Notes under the pieces: generated by a model
What the model was told of the DNA's origin: nothing
Seen by the model: only the letters and a program-made list of their open reading frames with translations
The model's database searches: none
DNA from: a virus
Virus record (IMG/VR): IMGVR_UViG_3300050343_000181
Coordinates: 1 to 41,528 of that record
DNA length: 41,528 nt
Reading direction: 5' to 3' (one strand)
Program-made: the position numbers and the translations under genes
Part shown: piece by piece, positions 38,893 through 41,528 of the stretch
Numbering within the stretch: position 1 is the stretch's first letter
Layout of the letters: each line of letters opens with the position of its first letter

Positions 38893-40160
38893 TTCTCAAA
38901 CGAATCAACTACAGTTCCAACATACTCAATCATGTCTTCAGTGATTGTAGGGGAACAACCAACAAAGAACACCAGATCAAGAACCTTACAAGCATTTGGA
39001 TAGTTCCGATAGTAATCAAGGTGGCGATAACCAGGATGCATCAGAACATTACCAGCAAAGTAGTTACGAGTCTGAACCTTGTTATCTTCCAGGTGCTTGG
39101 TCAGTTTAGTCTTGGTCCCTACACTATCACAGATGATGGGGACACCAAACCAACTGGTCTCTGCTTCAGGAAGTTCATCCACACTACGGACACCAGGAAT
39201 GCGTTCAAAGATTTCCTGCATCAGAACCTTGTTCTTACGACGCAGACGATGAATCTCATCCTGCTTAGTCAGTTGAACAGTCCCGATAGCACCCTGGAAG
39301 TCCATGGGTTTCAGGTTGTATCCCATCTGAGAGTACACATACTTGTGGTCAATGATGCCATCATAATGCTCAATCCACTTATCAAATCTCTTACCACAAG
39401 TGCCGCAGGCAAGCAGATTCTGTTGACCCACACAATAACAATCACGACCCCACCATGCCAGACTACGGGCAATGTTGATCAGTTCCTCATCATCAGAGGA
39501 AATCATACCACCCTCACCAGTACAAATATGGTGAGCAGGATAGAAGGAGCAAGATGCTGCGATAGAGTGGTCAGTAAGGAAACGATCTTTCCACTTACTA
39601 CCCAGACTGTCACAATTGTCTGAGACCAACATGATCTTATTACGATCACAGATGTCTAAGACATCATCCAAGTTATATGGATTGCCCAGAACAGGAGATG
39701 AGAACAAGGCACGGGTCTTGGTAGAGACCTTCTCTTCAATCTCATCAATGTTCCAGTTCAGATCAGAGAAGTCAATATCAACGAAGATTGGTTTCAGACC
39801 ATTCTGAACAATGGGTGCGATGGTGGTAGGGAAACCAACGCTACACACGATGATCTCATCACCATCTTGCCAACCAAATCGCTTCTTCAAAGCAGCAATC
39901 ATAATCAGGTTGGCAGAACTACCAGAGTTCACCATCAAGGAGTGACCCTTGTTGAATTGTTTGGAGAACTTCCTCTCAAACTCATACACCTTCTCACCAG
40001 ATGCCAACCACTTACCGTTCAGAAGTCCATTGACAGCTGCTGCCAACTCCTGGTTATCCCAATAAGGACCAGAATAATATACGGGATTGCCTGGTTTCCA
40101 CTCACTGTTAGCAAAGTAAGGAGGTTTTACACCTTCAAGCAGTGCTTCAACATCAACCAT
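38889..40160 (-). CDS. rfbH: RfbH/E1-type CDP-4-keto-6-deoxyglucose 3-dehydrase
   Basis: 423 residues of the DegT aminotransferase fold, but the PLP lysine is replaced by histidine in SFYPAHHICTGEGG (H210), the mark of PMP-dependent E1 dehydrases. The iron-sulfur cysteines match: C183, 57 residues, C241-Y-C243, and a downstream CGKRF cysteine (C255), close to the C-X57-C-X1-C-X7-C pattern of E1. It removes the C3 hydroxyl of CDP-4-keto-6-deoxyglucose on the way to 3,6-dideoxyhexoses. Partners RfbF, RfbG and the E3 reductase are not in the window. Four-base overlap with the ThDP gene. Confidence 0.88.
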   Translation of the reverse strand: MVDVEALLEGVKPPYFANSEWKPGNPVYYSGPYWDNQELAAAVNGLLNGKWLASGEKVYEFERKFSKQFNKGHSLMVNSGSSANLIMIAALKKRFGWQDGDEIIVCSVGFPTTIAPIVQNGLKPIFVDIDFSDLNWNIDEIEEKVSTKTRALFSSPVLGNPYNLDDVLDICDRNKIMLVSDNCDSLGSKWKDRFLTDHSIAASCSFYPAHHICTGEGGMISSDDEELINIARSLAWWGRDCYCVGQQNLLACGTCGKRFDKWIEHYDGIIDHKYVYSQMGYNLKPMDFQGAIGTVQLTKQDEIHRLRRKNKVLMQEIFERIPGVRSVDELPEAETSWFGVPIICDSVGTKTKLTKHLEDNKVQTRNYFAGNVLMHPGYRHLDYYRNYPNACKVLDLVFFVGCSPTITEDMIEYVGTVVDSFEK

Positions 40161-41013
40161 TTTGGACCTCGTTCAAATAATCATTTACATCATCAGACAC
40201 AACAGAGGATAACCAGTTTCTGAATCCTCCATGTGATTTATTTAATTCACCAGCAATACTACCACCTGCCTGGTGTAGAACTTTGATACACATAGGTTCC
40301 TGTGTGACCGGATCATCAAGCCACAGTCTATCATCTTTTACGTAAATTTGCGACCAACTTTCCCAATGATTGTTAGGATCGTCACCCCAGCAACTACAAA
40401 TACCATACGATACATTAGTACCAATAGCATCAATCACCTCAGAATTATACTTGTCCCAATGGAACAACTGATTGAGTGTGTCATTCTCATCACCCAGACC
40501 AGGGAAACAAGGATTGATCTCTCGCTTAACCCGTGCTGCCTCGATGTTCAGTGCGTGCCAGTCATACCAGAACTCAGGTCCATTGGCAGCAATCAGTCCG
40601 GCATTGATGAAACCCTGGACAGGAATAGGTTCATTGTTTCCCCAGGGTTCAATATGATTGATTGTAATGCCACCATGAGATCCTGCTTTACCGAAACTAT
40701 TATTGTTCCGAACACCAATGACATCAGCATCACTATTGAATAGTTCATCCAGAGGTCCAGTGACGACAGCATCAGCATCCAGGTGAACCACCATGTCATA
40801 CTTATCCACATAGGGCAGACAAGTAGGTGCCATCATCCAGATGGGTTGCATCCAAGGCAACTGTTCATTCACAACATTAGTCATCTCTGTATTGAAGATG
40901 ACATGATCCACATCAGGATGGAAGTATTTGATTGAGTTTGCTAATTTATCAACACCTAGCAGTTCGGCAAAGTCGTCCGTACACCAGGTGGATACACAGA
41001 TCTTCTTACTCAT
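40153..41013 (-). CDS. Glycosyltransferase, GT8-like
   Basis: 286 residues, GT-A fold: N-terminal KKICVSTWCTDDFAELLG, VVHLDADAVV with the DxD motif (D79, D81), and QGFINAGLIAANGPEFWYDW typical of retaining GT8-like enzymes, with HQAGGSIAGELNKSH near the end. Sugar donor unknown. It overlaps the rfbH gene by eight bases and the partial gene upstream by eight bases. Confidence 0.7.
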   Translation of the reverse strand: MSKKICVSTWCTDDFAELLGVDKLANSIKYFHPDVDHVIFNTEMTNVVNEQLPWMQPIWMMAPTCLPYVDKYDMVVHLDADAVVTGPLDELFNSDADVIGVRNNNSFGKAGSHGGITINHIEPWGNNEPIPVQGFINAGLIAANGPEFWYDWHALNIEAARVKREINPCFPGLGDENDTLNQLFHWDKYNSEVIDAIGTNVSYGICSCWGDDPNNHWESWSQIYVKDDRLWLDDPVTQEPMCIKVLHQAGGSIAGELNKSHGGFRNWLSSVVSDDVNDYLNEVQNG

Positions 41014-41528
41014 CTACAGCACCCACAACAAGGTTTTCAGACTCCTCACTAATGTCCATATTAACCGGGAACAACATCACAAATCCTTGTTTGTTGTAAG
41101 AGCGAACCACATAGTGGGTATCCTCAAACAATTCTTCAATGAATGCGATACCATCACCACCATATAGACCTCTTTCTGCCCAGTTGCCAGTCTCAAAAGG
41201 ACCGTCTTCATAGACACGCAGGTCATCAATCACAAAGACATCATTAGACACATCACGTCCTTTGACAATCAATTCCAGTTCGCTACGCAGAGGCAGACGC
41301 TTATCAAGATCCTGCTCATCACCATATGATGCCAGACCAAAGTCAGCACCAGGGAAAATGTGCGTCAAGCCAGAACAGAGTGTTGCCGTTCAGTTGAGGT
41401 AGAATCTCAGGCATCACTTCAGATGATTGACCCAGGTGCCAATTTACATTGGTGAGATACTTAAATGCCTCGACATTCCTATCATAGATCTCTTTAATGA
41501 TCTCGATAGTATGGACAGTCAGAGCGGG
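41006..41528 (-). CDS. Partial gene, runs off the window edge (one frameshift)
   Basis: The C-terminal part of a protein. From the window edge it reads LTVHTIEIIKEIYDRNVEAF, then HLGQSSEVMPEILPQLNGNT and LFWLDAHFPG, the frame shifting near 41358 (one T too many), followed by FGLASYGDEQDLDKRLPLRS, ELELIVKGRDVSNDVFVIDD, LRVYEDGPFETGNWAERGLY and a beta-rich end at 41006. The LFWLDAHFPGxD and IDDLRVYE motifs resemble a family of methyltransferase-like proteins in sugar clusters; this is a weak assignment. The start lies outside the window. Confidence 0.5.

Noticed and set aside
38784-39623. 279-codon open frame on the plus strand
   Set aside because: Antisense to the rfbH and ThDP genes, which are fully supported by motifs; His/Thr-rich shadow translation with no domain.

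Overview
The window is a 41.5-kb piece of a T4-like cyanophage (marine myovirus) that most likely infects marine Synechococcus or Prochlorococcus. The evidence is T4-type tail, head and replication genes (gp26, gp54, gp4, gp48, gp53, gp32, gp59, gp33, lysozyme) beside cyanobacterial photosynthesis and carbon-metabolism genes (psbA, psbD, a plastocyanin, two high-light-inducible proteins, a transaldolase), exact T4 late promoters (TATAAATA), and dense packing with ATGA or TAATG stop/start overlaps.

Layout. (1) 0-3.9 kb, minus strand: a lysozyme-bearing tape-measure-like tail protein, gp51-like and gp26 (possibly joined by a -1 ribosomal frameshift), and gp54. (2) 3.9-6.7 kb, plus strand: gp4, an unknown protein, gp48, gp53. 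(3) 6.7-18.5 kb, minus strand: gp32, a DUF1825-like protein, gp59, gp33, a PD-(D/E)XK nuclease, PhoH, ThyX, PurC, many small cyanophage-type unknowns, glutaredoxins, transaldolase, DoxX and PsbD. (4) 18.6-20 kb: psbA behind an overlapping early and late promoter and a structured leader. (5) 20-22 kb, plus strand: three exported proteins of unknown role, the last running antisense into a minus-strand gene. (6) 21.8-28.7 kb, minus strand: staphylococcal-type nuclease, plastocyanin, exported and membrane proteins, a SleB-type wall hydrolase, then a dense cluster of two hli genes and very small membrane proteins, and an outer-membrane-like protein. (7) 28.8-41.5 kb, minus strand: an overlapping sugar and glycosyltransferase operon containing an RfbH-type 3-dehydrase (PMP and Fe-S type), an acetolactate-synthase-like ThDP enzyme, a complete PanB, heptose-type kinase, nucleotidyltransferase and HAD phosphatase, a nucleotide-sugar dehydrogenase, NAD synthetase and several glycosyltransferases.

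How the parts fit. Early genes (nucleotide synthesis, replication, PhoH, hli, psbA) sit behind host-type promoters (TTGACA, 16-17 bases, TATAAT-like). Structural genes sit behind T4 late promoters, with gp33 as a likely late co-activator. The photosynthesis genes and transaldolase would sustain light energy and pentose supply. The sugar cluster would modify either a host or a virion glycan; the enzyme set suggests a branched 3,6-dideoxyhexose.

Sequence quality. About 40 single-base indels, mostly in homopolymers, break genes between 3 and 22.6 kb, including psbA, psbD, gp32, gp53 and purC. From 22.6 kb rightward nearly all frames are intact. I read most of these breaks as sequencing or assembly errors rather than gene decay, and give the full span of each broken gene.
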